Positions 35,446-46,376 of a stretch of DNA of 64,000 nt are shown in pieces (positions within the stretch are counted from its first letter, which is position 1; every line of letters begins with the position of its first letter). Location of the stretch: positions 265,513,815 to 265,577,814 of the forward strand of contig NC_134568.1 of assembly GCF_050947875.1 (NCBI RefSeq), written 5' to 3'. The notes under the pieces were generated by a model, which worked only from the letters and a program-made list of their open reading frames with translations, searched no databases and had not been told where the DNA came from. The stretch comes from Dermacentor variabilis (taxonomy: Eukaryota > Arthropoda > Arachnida > Ixodida > Ixodidae). Position numbers and translations under genes: made by a program.

Positions 35446-37071
35446 GGCACATTTCTTAATTAGGGGGGTAAGACATACAAAGTAGCTTAAGACACTTAAC
35501 CTAACTGGTTTTCAGCTTCTATAAATTCAGTGATTAGGTTAAAATCCCAGAGTAGAAATCTACAGCTATAGCATCTCCTTTATCATGGAAGCAGATCTGA
35601 GGCATCTGGTTAAATAGTACCACTGAATTAATTTTGTCCTTGCAAGCAGTAGAGCACAGCGAAGCTTTGTATAATGTGCAAAAATATTGACTGTTCAATA
35701 ACACGTTAAAGTTCATGCCTTGTGCCTACAAATGATACAAGCATGTAATACTGCGCGCTATACACCGGAGCTATGTAAACGTACAGAGGTGCAACAAAGT
35801 ACGCAAAAGATCACTTAGCTCTACAGACAGCCCTTATTACAAAAGACCTCCACCAGCAGACAGAACGAAAGCAATGCATGAACGGTGACTACCTCACAAC
35901 ATTGAGCACCACTATTGAAAACATGTGCCAGAACCACTGAAACCATTGTGCCGTTGTGTACGAAACCTGCAGATTGTAAGAAGCACAGTACAAGAAAGAC
36001 TAAGACGAGTATGAGAAGCTGAACTGAAACATGGGACAAAGGGAGACAGATAAGAACATCACTTGTCTATCGCCGTTTGTTTTGGGTTGCAGTTCAGCTG
36101 TTGCAAACTTGTCTGAGCTATGCACCAATTGGCTCAGTTTAATACTATTCTGACAAGAAACACTGCTGACATCCCTTGAAGGGTACTGCCGAAACTGTTG
36201 TGCATTTGCATTGTGTATCAGCTCTTCGACCCATGCTAAACACCCATTACCGGCATAAAAGAGAAGAAAGCAAAAACAAACTGCCGACATACCTTGAAAA
36301 ACATGTGCCTACTGACAACCGGACACCACTGCAGACATGGCGAGAATAAGAAATGAAGTGTCACAGCATCAGCACCGTAACCTAAGAGTGGTTCGTTGTG
36401 AGAACGGAAAGGCTGGCGCTATCTTGCTATCTTCTGCAGCCCTTCAGGGAGCACCAGAGCACGGCTCAGCACCAGCACCGAAGCTGTACCGAAACACAAC
36501 AAGCTGGCACATGCCCGCTTACGCTTGCTTGATTGGTGTGCTTATCATGACATATGACAGGCACGCGACTGTGAGAATAATTGATAATTGGACAATAATG
36601 CTACGTAAAATCTCTTTAAATCATTTCACTTTCCTAACATCTTTAAACATCATTTTTAATTTAGTTTGAAATTTATGGCGTGCTTCCGGCCCCTTGTGTT
36701 CGACACACATGGCCTCTGAGACTGAGTGTCAAGTATCGGAGGCCACGCAATAACTTGCACACGTGAGGTTTGTCGCCGTTTTAAAACGTTTGGTGGTGCT
36801 TAATAAAAGCAGAGTCCTTTCATATAATTTCTCTGCACTTTCTTTTTCTGCTATACATCAGTTAATTGCGGAATGTACTGTACCTTGTTTTTCGATTACT
36901 TTTCCAAAGTTGGAAACAAAGAAGTCTACAAAAACTCAGAATCTGCAGCACGAAAGCTTTGGGCACATGTACATTCTTCTTTCGCTTCGCCCGCTGTTTG
37001 TGTATGTTGTTCTACTGAAAAAATGTACATTTCATGTGCAAACATTGATTTTATGAAGTAGAAACGATCGA
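35446..37071. other. No gene recognised
   Basis: Mostly AT-rich. The plus frame at 36337-36669 (MARIRNEVSQHQHRNLRVVR) looks protein-like for about 60 residues but matches no family I know. Confidence 0.35.
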
Positions 37072-37462
37072 TTGATGTCCAGCAAAAGAATGGGACTTCG
37101 TATGGACATCAATTACATGGGAACAGATGATACAGCACACTATAGTCACACTAACTACAGGCACCAACCGCGTAGCATCGTCCACGTCAAAATCATAGAA
37201 GGGTGTATACAATGCGAAAGTTTTGGAGGGCCTACAATGCACGCTTAAACTACAAACCTTATGGAGGTGCAATGTACGCCTGGAGTACTGTTTTTAGAGA
37301 CATTCTATGGACATCCATCATTTTGTCCGCTGTTCGTCTTATGAATGAACTAAATGTATGTTCAATGGACCTCCAAAATTTTGATGCCATTGTTCGTCCC
37401 TTAGATTTATGTGCATTTAAAGGATGTCCATAGGACATCCCATTTTTTTGCTGGATGTTTGG
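37072..37462. repeat. Inner palindrome at the element's right end
   Basis: GATGTCCAGCAAAAGAATGG and ATGGACATC at the left pair with GATGTCCATAGGACATCCCA and TTTTTTTGCTGGATGT at the right. Confidence 0.7.
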
Positions 37463-37959
37463 ATCAATCCGGCACATCTATTGGATGTTTGTGGCTATCT
37501 GGGATAGTGTGCTTGCTTTTATGATTCACTATTCATGAAGCTGCAAAGTAAACTTGTAAATACATATTTATTTTTTTATTCTGTACCTTAAAATTGCTCA
37601 CTTCAGAAGATGCTGTCATCGACATCACCACATCAAATGTAATTAAATTTGGACGTGTGGCAGCTCCACTGAAAAAACTTTGTTAAGTAACTTAAGGCAT
37701 TAACGAATGAGTGCCATTTTTTTTTGCCTATGTGACACAGGTATTGGTAACGACAGTCACAATGGCTTTGTGGTCACTATGATATGCACTGATTGCCATA
37801 CTTCCAACTGCAGACACATGCTCTGCGAACACACACAATTGCTTATTGCAGCAGTTCAGCCTGTCGACGTGGCCAAATCGAAACATGCCAAACATCTCAA
37901 CACACTGACTTGCCCGCGAGAAATTCATAAGGGTGTTCTATGCTGCTTGTCGATGCATG

Positions 37960-38030
37960 CGTCCATGGCATAATGGTTTGAATATCAGGCTTCTGTACTA
38001 GAGGCCCTGTGCTTGAATCCTGCCGTCGGA
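37960..38030 (+). mobile_element. tRNA-derived SINE head
   Basis: TGGCATAATGGTTTGAATAT (A-box side) and GTGCTTGAATCCTGCCG (B-box side) are spaced as in a tRNA and run into an ATTT-rich tail. The stems are too imperfect for a functional tRNA. Confidence 0.45.
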
Positions 38031-38485
38031 CAGTTTTAATAATATTTATTTAATTATTTATTACACAGCACTTTGTTGAAAATGACGAGTTTACAAAGTC
38101 AGGAAGCTGTTTGAAGCCAGAAGGACGAAATTTAGGCAAATCCATGTGCTTCCCATAATTTCCATGCTGGCTGAATTGTCCCAATTTCAGCTTCCTAGAC
38201 ATTAGTGCCAGAGTTCCCACTAGTAATTATTGTATTAAATTCTATGGTATTGGGTGGTTTCTTAGCTTTCCTCTTGATATGCCAGGTGTCGGCACATGCC
38301 TTACTGGTTTGCTTTGCCTCCTCATAGAGGGCACTGGAGTTTTGAGGCATGGACATTCAAAAATCTATAGGAGGGTAGACACATACAGCTCCGCTGTGAA
38401 CAATAATCTGAGTATCTCGAAGTGAAGCAAACAGCATTACCTTTGTTCTGTCCCTCTACATGGCATTTGCATATTTGTAAATGTT

Positions 38486-38507
38486 GGTCATGATAGTTGG
38501 GACACCC
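38486..38507 (-). mobile_element. Solo mariner-MITE terminus
   Basis: GTCATGATAGTTGGGACACC is the inverted terminus shared with the elements at 11776, 20780 and 58131; no partner end was found nearby. Confidence 0.5.
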
Positions 38508-38515
38508 TATATGTA

Positions 38516-39355
38516 CAGTGGATCCTCATTCGTATGCTTGAGAAAAAAAACACGAGAAAACATACTAACCAAGTAAACATACGATCTGAAGTAACTAAAA
38601 AATTGGACAGACTCAGCTGTAGTTGACATCTAAGTAATGCGAAGTGTTGCGCATGAGGCACGAGACACCGACATGCGTCGAGCTGGTGGGGCTTCGGCGG
38701 CCTGAGACATGTACGTTTTGTTATTTTCCTATTTTGCAATGTTTAAAGACCGCGACGAGAGACAGAAATGAAATTGAGCGGGTGGACGATGCCGAATGCT
38801 ACTGAAGCTAAATGTTATGCTCACATCGCATCGCCTGCAGTAGGCTACGGTGGCACGTTTTGATTATCACTTATTAGAAGCATGCTGTACACTGTCAACG
38901 ACACTACATTCCATATGCTGTAAAACAGGTAGGTGAAGATGCTTATCGCAATAGGTTTGGCGGTGATAGTGGTGAATGAGGCAGTCGACAATTTGGGGGG
39001 AGATAAACTGGTACCAGAATAAGAACTGAGTGTGCGCCGGCGTTTTCACATGAAACGGGTGGGCGAGTATTGCGGTGAAGCTGTCGCAGTGGGCGGTTAT
39101 ATACTGTTCTCGATCGCGCGTGCTTCGCGCATTTTCTTTTTTACATGGGATCTAGCGACTGGGAAACATATCCTATGATTGCAGTTTAGTGATGTACTGA
39201 ACGTTGGTGCCAAAAAAGTCTTGTTTTCCAGGAACGTATGAACCGGTAGAAAACAAGCATAACTCTACGGGGGTCATTTTTTGTGTTCTCGATTGCAAAC
39301 GTTGGCGCCGAGAAATCATATGTAACAGCATGATCGTATCAACGAGGTTCTACTG
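38516..39355. mobile_element. pogo/Tigger-like MITE with TA duplication
   Basis: The left end CAGTGGATCCTCATTCGTAT follows TA. The right end, inverted, is CAGTAGAACCTCGTTGATAC and is followed by TA. The 840-bp interior has no transposase. CAGT-type termini and a TA target duplication are hallmarks of pogo-type Tc1/mariner elements. Confidence 0.75.
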
Positions 39356-40065
39356 TATACACACACACCGGGTATTTCACGCAATGACTTGAACAAAACT
39401 TTAACTTTTCCTGTGCTTTTTTTTTCGACGGTGGTGCATCTCCAGCGTTGTTTTTTTTTTCTTCAGATATTGTGAAACAAACACAATGGCTTATTTTTGG
39501 TTGTGCAGAAGGGCAAAAGTGACATGGATAATGGAAAATGCTCTCTTGGAGTGGTCCTCGCATTCCTATCTGATGTCAGTGACACGGCAAGATAGAAACA
39601 TGAAAACGTACCGGTACTTCAGTGACACTGAAAGAGTTTAAAAAAAGTTGTGGATCTCAGGTAATTAAAACCAAAGGCATATTGTTAATGGTCATCCTGA
39701 GTTACTTTGAGTATTCTTTCAAGTGCAGCTGACAAATTCGTTAACTTAAATTATGCAGATTTTGAAATATTTATTTTAGGGCATTAGTTTGTGATAATTG
39801 TAGAGCATGCTCAGAAACACTCAATGAAGTTGTCTTCACAAGGCTACCTGTTACGTCGTTCTTTTTTCTGGCCTTGGAAGAAAGCTTTAAAAAACGAAGA
39901 TGATGTCACTGTATGCTTGTACATCTGGTTTGCAACCCTCTCAACTGTTCTTCCAAAGAGCAAAAGTAGCATTCCCATTGTAAAAGAAGCAATCGGCTCC
40001 AGCATCTAAGCAGCCATGTCAGCAGTGATGCTATGAAGGTGATTATAGGGCACAGTTTAAATTAT
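39356..40065. other. No gene recognised
   Basis: AT-rich intronic sequence without identifiable repeats apart from homopolymer runs. Confidence 0.4.
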
Positions 40066-40215
40066 AAGCCGAAATGCGACAACACCCATGTGCTTAGATT
40101 TAGGTGCACGTTAAAGAACCCCAGGTGGTCAAAATTTCTGGAGTCCTCCACTACGGCGTGCCTCATAATCAGAAAGTGGTTTTGGCACGTAAAACCCCAA
40201 ATATTATTATTATTA
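40066..40215 (+). mobile_element. tRNA-derived SINE, 5'-truncated
   Basis: The body of the SINE at 26525 recurs (ACTTAGATTTAGGTGCACGT-type block, AAAGAACCCCAGGTGGTCAA, ACTACGGCGTGCCTCATAAT), ending in an ATT repeat. The tRNA head is missing. Confidence 0.8.
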
Positions 40216-40800
40216 TTAAATTATAAGCGATAGCTGAGCACTGAAAGCTGATTGAAACACACTCGTTGGCTTGTACAATGGACATGCAGGCTTTCTTCTT
40301 TGGAACCGCAGTTGGAAACGCTGCAAAACAGATACACAAGCACGCAGGGATGTCATTTTATATATTTCGTGGGCTTTCTTTAGAGCCAAAAAATGAAGAA
40401 CCACGTAAAATATAACAGCGTGAAAACAACTTCATTGGATGTTTCTGAGCACGCTGTACAACTTCTACAATCGAATGTATGTTTTAACATGGATGTTTAA
40501 AAATGTGCATAATTGAAGGTAGATAATTGTTAACCTGCGATTCGAAAAATACTCTGAGTAACTCAGGACAGCTACAAACAATATGCCTTTGGTGTGTATG
40601 TGTGTGTTTGTGATATATTACTTTTCCTCCAGAAATTAAGATTCTAACTTTTAGTTTTGTCAGACTGAAACAAAATGTGGAAAACTTGTGCACTCTAACC
40701 CACCATGTTTAGGTGAAAAGGAGTGATAAACATGTCTGCATAGACCTTTTATTACTTTTCCTTTCCTTTGTTTCATGTTCTCTTGGAGGGTCTACACCAG

Positions 40801-40859
40801 GTTTCCAAGCAAAGATGTACACCTTCCCACACCAGTACAGTGTGGCCAAGTGCCCCTTT
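40801..40859 (+). CDS. Candidate linking exon of the CAP-Gly gene
   Basis: The donor is consensus (CCCTTT|GTAAGTG, GT at 40860). The acceptor is CTACACCAG at 40800, or alternatively CTCTTGGAG at 40788 after a strong pyrimidine tract. The exon is 59 nt (or 71 nt), and both lengths are 2 mod 3. That is what is needed to take the phase-1 end of exon B to the phase-0 start at 63178. The frame reads FQAKMYTFPHQYSVAKCPF with no stop. Plain reading past the donor hits a stop soon after. The peptide itself is not one I recognise, so support is splice motifs plus phase only. Confidence 0.4.
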
Positions 40860-41562
40860 GTAAGTGCACTATTGCCATGTTATGTTTGCATTTGAGGAAG
40901 TTGTATGTGGCCATATGCATGCTATTGTAGACAGACTGGCCACATGTCAGCAAGTTCTTGTGTTAGGCTACGAGGTAAGATTTTTCAGTGATTTGCTTTT
41001 TTTTTGCTTTTTTCTAGAGAGCATATCGTATATGTGTGATTGTACCCAATTTAACTTCCATAAATGACTTCATTTTTATTAGGATATGGTTTTGGCAGTT
41101 ATTGTGAACCCAGCACAGACCATAATAATTGGCTCCACAAGCAATCTGCTCCATATATTAAATTCCATTCAGTACAACTGTATGACCTTTCATTCCATAG
41201 ATTTAGAGAGGATCACTTACTCCATGCAAAGCTTCAGCTTGGCACAAGAAACAAAGTATTCAGCAAGAAAAAGAAATCATACTTTACAGTGCCAGAATTA
41301 CACATCAAAAAAGTATATAGCATATAAAAATAATAAAATGATAGTAAAGCATAGCAGTTTAGCAGTTGGAACAAATAAATACCATTGTTCCTTGCACCAT
41401 CATTTACATTGCTTAGCAGATAAAGTGGAGCATTTATTATGTATTCATGGTTTATGCGATGCCCCACATTTTACAATGATCCAGTACGGCCACAGAAAAA
41501 TAAACTACTTCACAAAAATAATGTAACAAAGGTTCAAATTTCATGGAACATGATATCTTCCG
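40860..41562. other. No gene recognised
   Basis: A second donor-like AGGTAAGA follows a short open stretch (GHMHAIVDRLATCQQVLVL, 40914-40975), but no matching acceptor phase was found. The rest is AT-rich. Confidence 0.35.
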
Positions 41563-42308
41563 GAACTACCATATTTACCACCCACGTAATGCACTTTCTT
41601 TTCCCGATATACCGAAGCAAGTTGGGGGGTGCGTTCATTGTGTGGGTTAAATTTCGTGGAGACATTTTCGAAACCGCAAAAATTGAAAAGTAATACGGTA
41701 TATATGATTTGGAACAAGCATAAGATAACTTATCTTTGCCATAAAAATACATGCACCATTTGCAAACCGAAACTTCACTCCGCATCAGAACCACTAGACC
41801 TGCTGTTCAGGTCGCTCGCCGCTTCATCCACATCGTGGTTCCACGTTCCACCATAGAATAAAGAACCAACGTGTCAGCTGCTCAAAGTCGGCGCGTCCTA
41901 AGCCATTTGCATGCTACGAATGCGCTCCGAACAGTTATCTCCAGTCGCGCCCCAACTCGTCCTCGCAGCCGCTTCCGGCTCTCTGCCGTTATCGCAAACA
42001 CCACGTTGAAGCGCGCACCTGTTTTGACAAGCACGCTATGTGCATCTCTTTCCTCGACCGTTCTGCTCATCGGCATGTCAAAGTTTATCGGTGTCTGATC
42101 AGTGTTTGCGTTTTGTGAGCACTCTAAGTCCCGCAGCAGGCGTATAACTCGACTTAAGGCCCATCACACACATCGGAACGAAAGGCAGCCAGAAAAGCGA
42201 GCCACAGATACATGAATTCGACACTATGCCCACTATGCCAACCAAGTGCCGGTCGCTCTATGGGGCTCTTGCATTGCCCAGGGGGCGCTGCGAAAATGGT
42301 GCTAAAAA

Positions 42309-42578
42309 GTGCCCTCTGTCCTGAACTGGGTAGTACCAAGCTCGGTCGTCTGCTTCGGAAAGCATGTTTACAATATGGACCCGCCACTTTTGGTTCTGTT
42401 GTACCATGGCTTGCAGCGAATATCGGGCGCCGAAGATTTTTTCAGGGGTGGCACGCTGCGTAAAGTCAATAAATTATGCAACGCCGAATACGTGTATGCT
42501 GTTCAAGAAATAAGCGGCGAAGTTTTAGCCCAGTGTCAATCGCAAGTGAAGCGAGGCGCGTACAAAGTTGAACTTCAG
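42309..42578 (+). pseudogene. Protein-like exon, possible SWIM-associated fragment
   Basis: The plus frame ends phase 0 at a good donor (CTTCAG|GTAAGG, GT at 42579). The last 40 residues look genuine: RKVNKLCNAEYVYAVQEISG, then EVLAQCQSQVKRGAYKVELQ. This resembles the segment that precedes SWIM zinc fingers (CxC...CxH) in transposon-derived arthropod proteins, where 'C.sSqv...YeV.l' leads into the finger. The finger itself would be in the next exon and was not found. The family call is tentative; the splice donor and composition are seen. Confidence 0.3.
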
Positions 42579-43305
42579 GTAAGGTTTGCACGCTGCTAGA
42601 TTCAGGTGCACAAACGCGAGGAAATGCTTGCTATAAATGAATTCACAGCAGCGATAAGCAGACATCATGTGTACGAAACTGCTCGAGCACACGACGGTAC
42701 GCGCCACGATGGCAGCGGTCTTTCGACATGCTGCGAAACGGCGGGCCTCCTGCAATCTTTGTAGACTGCATGCCGCTAGACAAGTAGTTATGCCTGCACT
42801 GTAGTAGCGGCCATCTGTCCCTTTAGCAACTGATAAATAATTGGTGCAATGCATACGAGCTCATAGTAATGTACGTGCGAATCGTGCTGCAGCGTGAGCT
42901 CGTGCGCTGCTCGCTTGATTATCTTTTAATGACAGTGCTCGAACATCGATGTGCTGCAATCAATACTACCTTGCTGCGCTGCCTCAACGTGCTGGCTTGA
43001 GGTCAAGGATGAGCACATTTAACTCTCTAACATGTGCTGCTCGTAGTGGGGTAGTGAATTGTCACCGAATCAGCCCGACCATTTGCGGTCATTTGCACAC
43101 ACCTGGTCACTTCACCAGTTCGCACCAGTCGAATTGTTAATTGTCGCTGTGGCCGGGTCTGAAATCGTGAATCATCAGCCATGCCTGCTGCTATGTCGGT
43201 CTGCGGTCGGGACTGTAGGTGCAAAAGACCGAATTTTAGGATGCAGATAATCAAGCAAGCTTCAAGACAGGTGAGACAGTCAGCATGGCGGGAACTTTCG
43301 CTTAC

Positions 43306-43506
43306 CCAGAGCGACGAACTGCAGCTATACAGCAACCCGATGCTCCGCTCGTGAGGCCTTGAAGGAAAACAGTAGAATCTGATGTTGCGATTCAGGCCTT
43401 CTTGTTCATGGCAGCCCACGACGCAGAAGTAATGATGGAGACGCTTTTTCGAGGCCGAGCTAGGTCTCTCCGGATCGGCATCGCCGATTCCTTCTGCTTC
43501 GAGCAT
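43306..43506 (-). pseudogene. THAP-domain exon fragment, frameshifted
   Basis: The minus frame contains HHYFCVVGCHEQEGLNRNIR, then FYCFPSRPHERS. This matches the THAP zinc-binding motif: C-x3-C (CVVGC), then an F-x-FP block. After PHERS the frame goes wrong. One frame over reads GCCIAAVRRSG, which fits the usual 'W..a.rR' continuation, so there is a single-base shift. A donor-like GGGTAAGC (GT at 43305-43304) follows. THAP domains bind DNA in P-element-type transposases and in host regulators. The frameshift argues for a transposon-derived pseudogene. Confidence 0.55.
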
Positions 43507-44165
43507 TACGTCTCACGGAGAGTCCGTTTTCGTTAAACTATAGGCTGCGGCTAGTTCGCAGCGTGGTCTGTGAGAAGTAACGAGCCTTTTCGCACCCGCA
43601 ACAGGGCAGAAAAAAGTGCGAATCGACGTAAAACTCGGGCTAGAAACATGCTTCGCCACAGCCAGGGCTCAATACTACCCAAGCCGGTACTACCCAGATA
43701 ACATTTTGCGTGCCGCCACCAGGCGCCGCTACTATACCTCAAACTCCAGTGCAAGACGCCCATGGCCGCCCCTTCATATCGACTCTCCTGTGCGCCGCGC
43801 CCACCCGCGCATCTCGTGCACGCGCTCTCCTATTACATGAACGTAAAGTACATAAACTGCATATGTTGCAGAGAGCCAGTTGCGCTTTTTACTCTCTTGA
43901 ATCTGCGAGGTGCCTTTGCGCCAGCACTGGCACAAAGATTGTGTTAAGGATTAAGTGCGCTTGCTCTAAACACATATGTGCGAGAGTCAAAGGTTGCAGT
44001 CTCTACGAAAAACTACAGCAAGGCCGTTCGATCATGGGACTGCACAGTAGCAAAGCTGAGGGTGCGTTCATTATGCAAAAAAAAAAAGAATCAGATTTTT
44101 CGCGGCTAATCTGGGGGTGCGTTCATTACGCGAGTGCGTCTATTACGCGAGTAAACATGGTACTG

Positions 44166-45453
44166 AGAACGGGATGCCTTTTGGATGTGGATAGTGATGT
44201 GGCGTGCTGCATAGAAATTGAAAAAAATGTCACATTCAGATGTTTTGCATTGCTTCTATATCATCTCTTTATGACCTGCCACAAAAATTAATGACATTGG
44301 GGATTTTGAGGGTGAAAATGGTACAAGAACAGCTTAGCATTTCTCGAGCGTAATATGAACGTGCTGGACACATATGTGCAGATAACACAGCAGTCATTGA
44401 TGTTTCAACTTGTGCAACATTTTCATGTAATAAATATCATGGATAGAATATTGAAATATAGTTTTCCACTTATGTCAGAAGAAATTCTTTTAATTTGCCG
44501 TAAACAATATTGACTCAGTCTTCTGAAGTAGCCTTCAACCAGGCTTGTATATTTTAAATGAACAACCATATTTGCTCAGGAGATATTTGATAGTCACTTT
44601 GGTCAGGTATGTCTGTGCTGTGCATTGCAGGTAGGCCATAAAGCCTAAACCCAATGAGAGTGATTTTGTGTGGGACGGAGACAAGCGATGGCTTTGAGCG
44701 ACAAAGCGGGCCATCAATGAAATGATAGCTCATTCTTGTTGCGCAATTGCTCGGTTCGGGAAGTCTACAATTCGTCGCTTGTTGCCCGGAAGTGCTATGA
44801 GCAACTAGCCAGTAGTGCAAAGCTAGAACTGGATCACTCAAGTACTACTGACTGTTGCACAGGACAAGTAAACGACTAAATTTTGATACGTGCAAGGATA
44901 AGAACCTACTGCAAGACCTTCAGAAATATTTTATGCTGTTCTTTACTGTAAAACACATCATCTTAAATTAATAAAGCATGCGTCACGCCAGTTTCGGTGC
45001 ATAATTGCTGCACTCATATTAGTAACACCGTGGGCATGTTGTCGAAGTCGTTGCTCGTGTGGGGTTTGACTTGCAGGCGATGAATGAACACGACAACCAT
45101 CTCCATCGTGTCGCTTTTCGCAGTCGTGTGCAAGAGCGCTTGCATGGCCAGTTACTAACTTACGTTCAAATGAAAGCCTCAGCAGCAGTCTCAACCTCAG
45201 TCACCATTTGTTGCATAGGAGAGAGCTGTTGTTCGTACTTGAAACTTGCTGCATTGTGCACATAGTTTTAACAGTGCATCATGTTGCAAAATAAAAGAAG
45301 CACTGCCTTTCTTGCTGGCCTGAAAACATGGATCCAGATTAACGATTAATATTTAAATTTAAGATTAAAGTTTAGTTGAATGTACCTTGATTTTCACACT
45401 CTTGTATAATTTTAGTTCAGGGCATTATAGTTGCTTCTCTCATCAGTTGCAGC
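44166..45453. other. No gene recognised
   Basis: The minus frame at 44841-44554 is fairly long and protein-like (CRLPEPSNCATRMSYHFIDG) but unrecognised; it may be an interspersed repeat. Confidence 0.35.
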
Positions 45454-45461
45454 ATGTGTAG

Positions 45462-45615
45462 CAGTGGCATAGCCAGGAATTTTTTTCAGGGGGGGGGCGC
45501 ACTTGATCAGGGTAGGCAGGTGTTGTTGCATGTCGTTTTATTCCAGGTATCCTGCTACACAGAAATTTTAGAGGGAGGGCATGTGCCCAGTGTACTCCCC
45601 CTGGCTATGCCCCTG
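45462..45615. mobile_element. hAT-type MITE with 8-bp target duplication
   Basis: The left TIR is CAGTGGCATAGCCAGG. The right TIR, inverted, is CAGGGGCATAGCCAGG. Flanks are ATGTGTAG (45454-45461) and ATGTGTAT (45616-45623), a 7 of 8 match, as expected of hAT insertion. Total length is 154 bp, with no coding capacity. Confidence 0.85.
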
Positions 45616-45623
45616 ATGTGTAT

Positions 45624-46376
45624 TTGATGTTACATGTCTAATTGCATGTTTTGTTTGCATTTCGCAATAATGACTGCGGTACCACCGCATTTGTTGATGC
45701 AACACTTTCAGGATACTCCCCTTCCCTTTGCTAACTGCCGTTGGCTGAAGTGGTGTTTGAAATAACTCCTAACTGCAAGGTAATTATTAGGACTTTGCAT
45801 TTTACATACTTTATGTGCTTTTTGGGGTGTGTATGTGTGAATGGTTTCAAAATTAGAAAAAATTTGGCCTCTGTACAGTCAAGGTTCATTAATTGATCCT
45901 TTGAGTACTGTAATGGCAGGTCCAGTACCTTTAAGAAGAAAATTAAGTAAAATGCAATAACATTAGTTTGCTTCTTTCCATCTAATTGAATTAGACAAAT
46001 GAGTTGGGCTGGCTGTTGCAACAAAAATTGATAATATGCTAAATGAAAATAAATTAATGAGTTTTCAGTGTGTTTAACAAGCTGTGAATGGACCTTTTTC
46101 CAATTAAGCTATACACGTTAGGCATACCCTCGCTCCCAGCTGCAGCCAAGCTGCACCACCATTACCACAGGGCAGGTGTGCGAAGTGAGTGCATGATCCC
46201 TTCCATGATCTGCGGTAATTATCTGAGCTTGAGGGACTGAACAATAATTTTGCATGTGTTCGGGGCAATAATATTTGTTAACTCTTTCGTTAGTGCTCCT
46301 ATAAAAGTTAATCATTTTGATCAAAAGTTTCTCTATGGGCTGTGAAACATTTCCTTGGAATCCTTCTGCTAGCAAC
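45624..46376. other. No gene recognised
   Basis: AT-rich, with short frames only and no repeat ends identified. Confidence 0.4.

Larger units (their letters stand above)
29196..37509. mobile_element. Candidate 8.3-kb element bounded by inverted ends
   Basis: The left boundary is CATTATCCCAGATAGCCAGA, then TACATCCATTAGATG. The right boundary, reverse-complemented, is CACTATCCCAGATAGCCACA, then AACATCCAATAGATG. About 30 of 35 positions agree. The left end continues into 40-42-bp repeats of the same ATCTAATAGA/ATCCA motif (29383-29480). The right end carries an inner palindrome (37072-37462). Inside are an RTE LINE, a hairpin and a TTAA element, all apparently later insertions. No transposase was recognised. 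It may be one large element or two independent related ends. Confidence 0.5.
41563..44165. mobile_element. Candidate 2.6-kb inverted-end element
   Basis: The left end is ACCATATTTACCACCCACGT, then AATGCAC. The right end, inverted, is ACCATGTTTACTCGCGTAAT, then AGACGCAC. A GGGGTGCGTTCATT block is present near both ends. The interior is CG-rich and protein-like in places, with a THAP-like frame (minus) and a possible SWIM-type exon (plus). The ends match the MITE family at 16634. Whether the interior belongs to the transposon is not proven. Confidence 0.4.
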
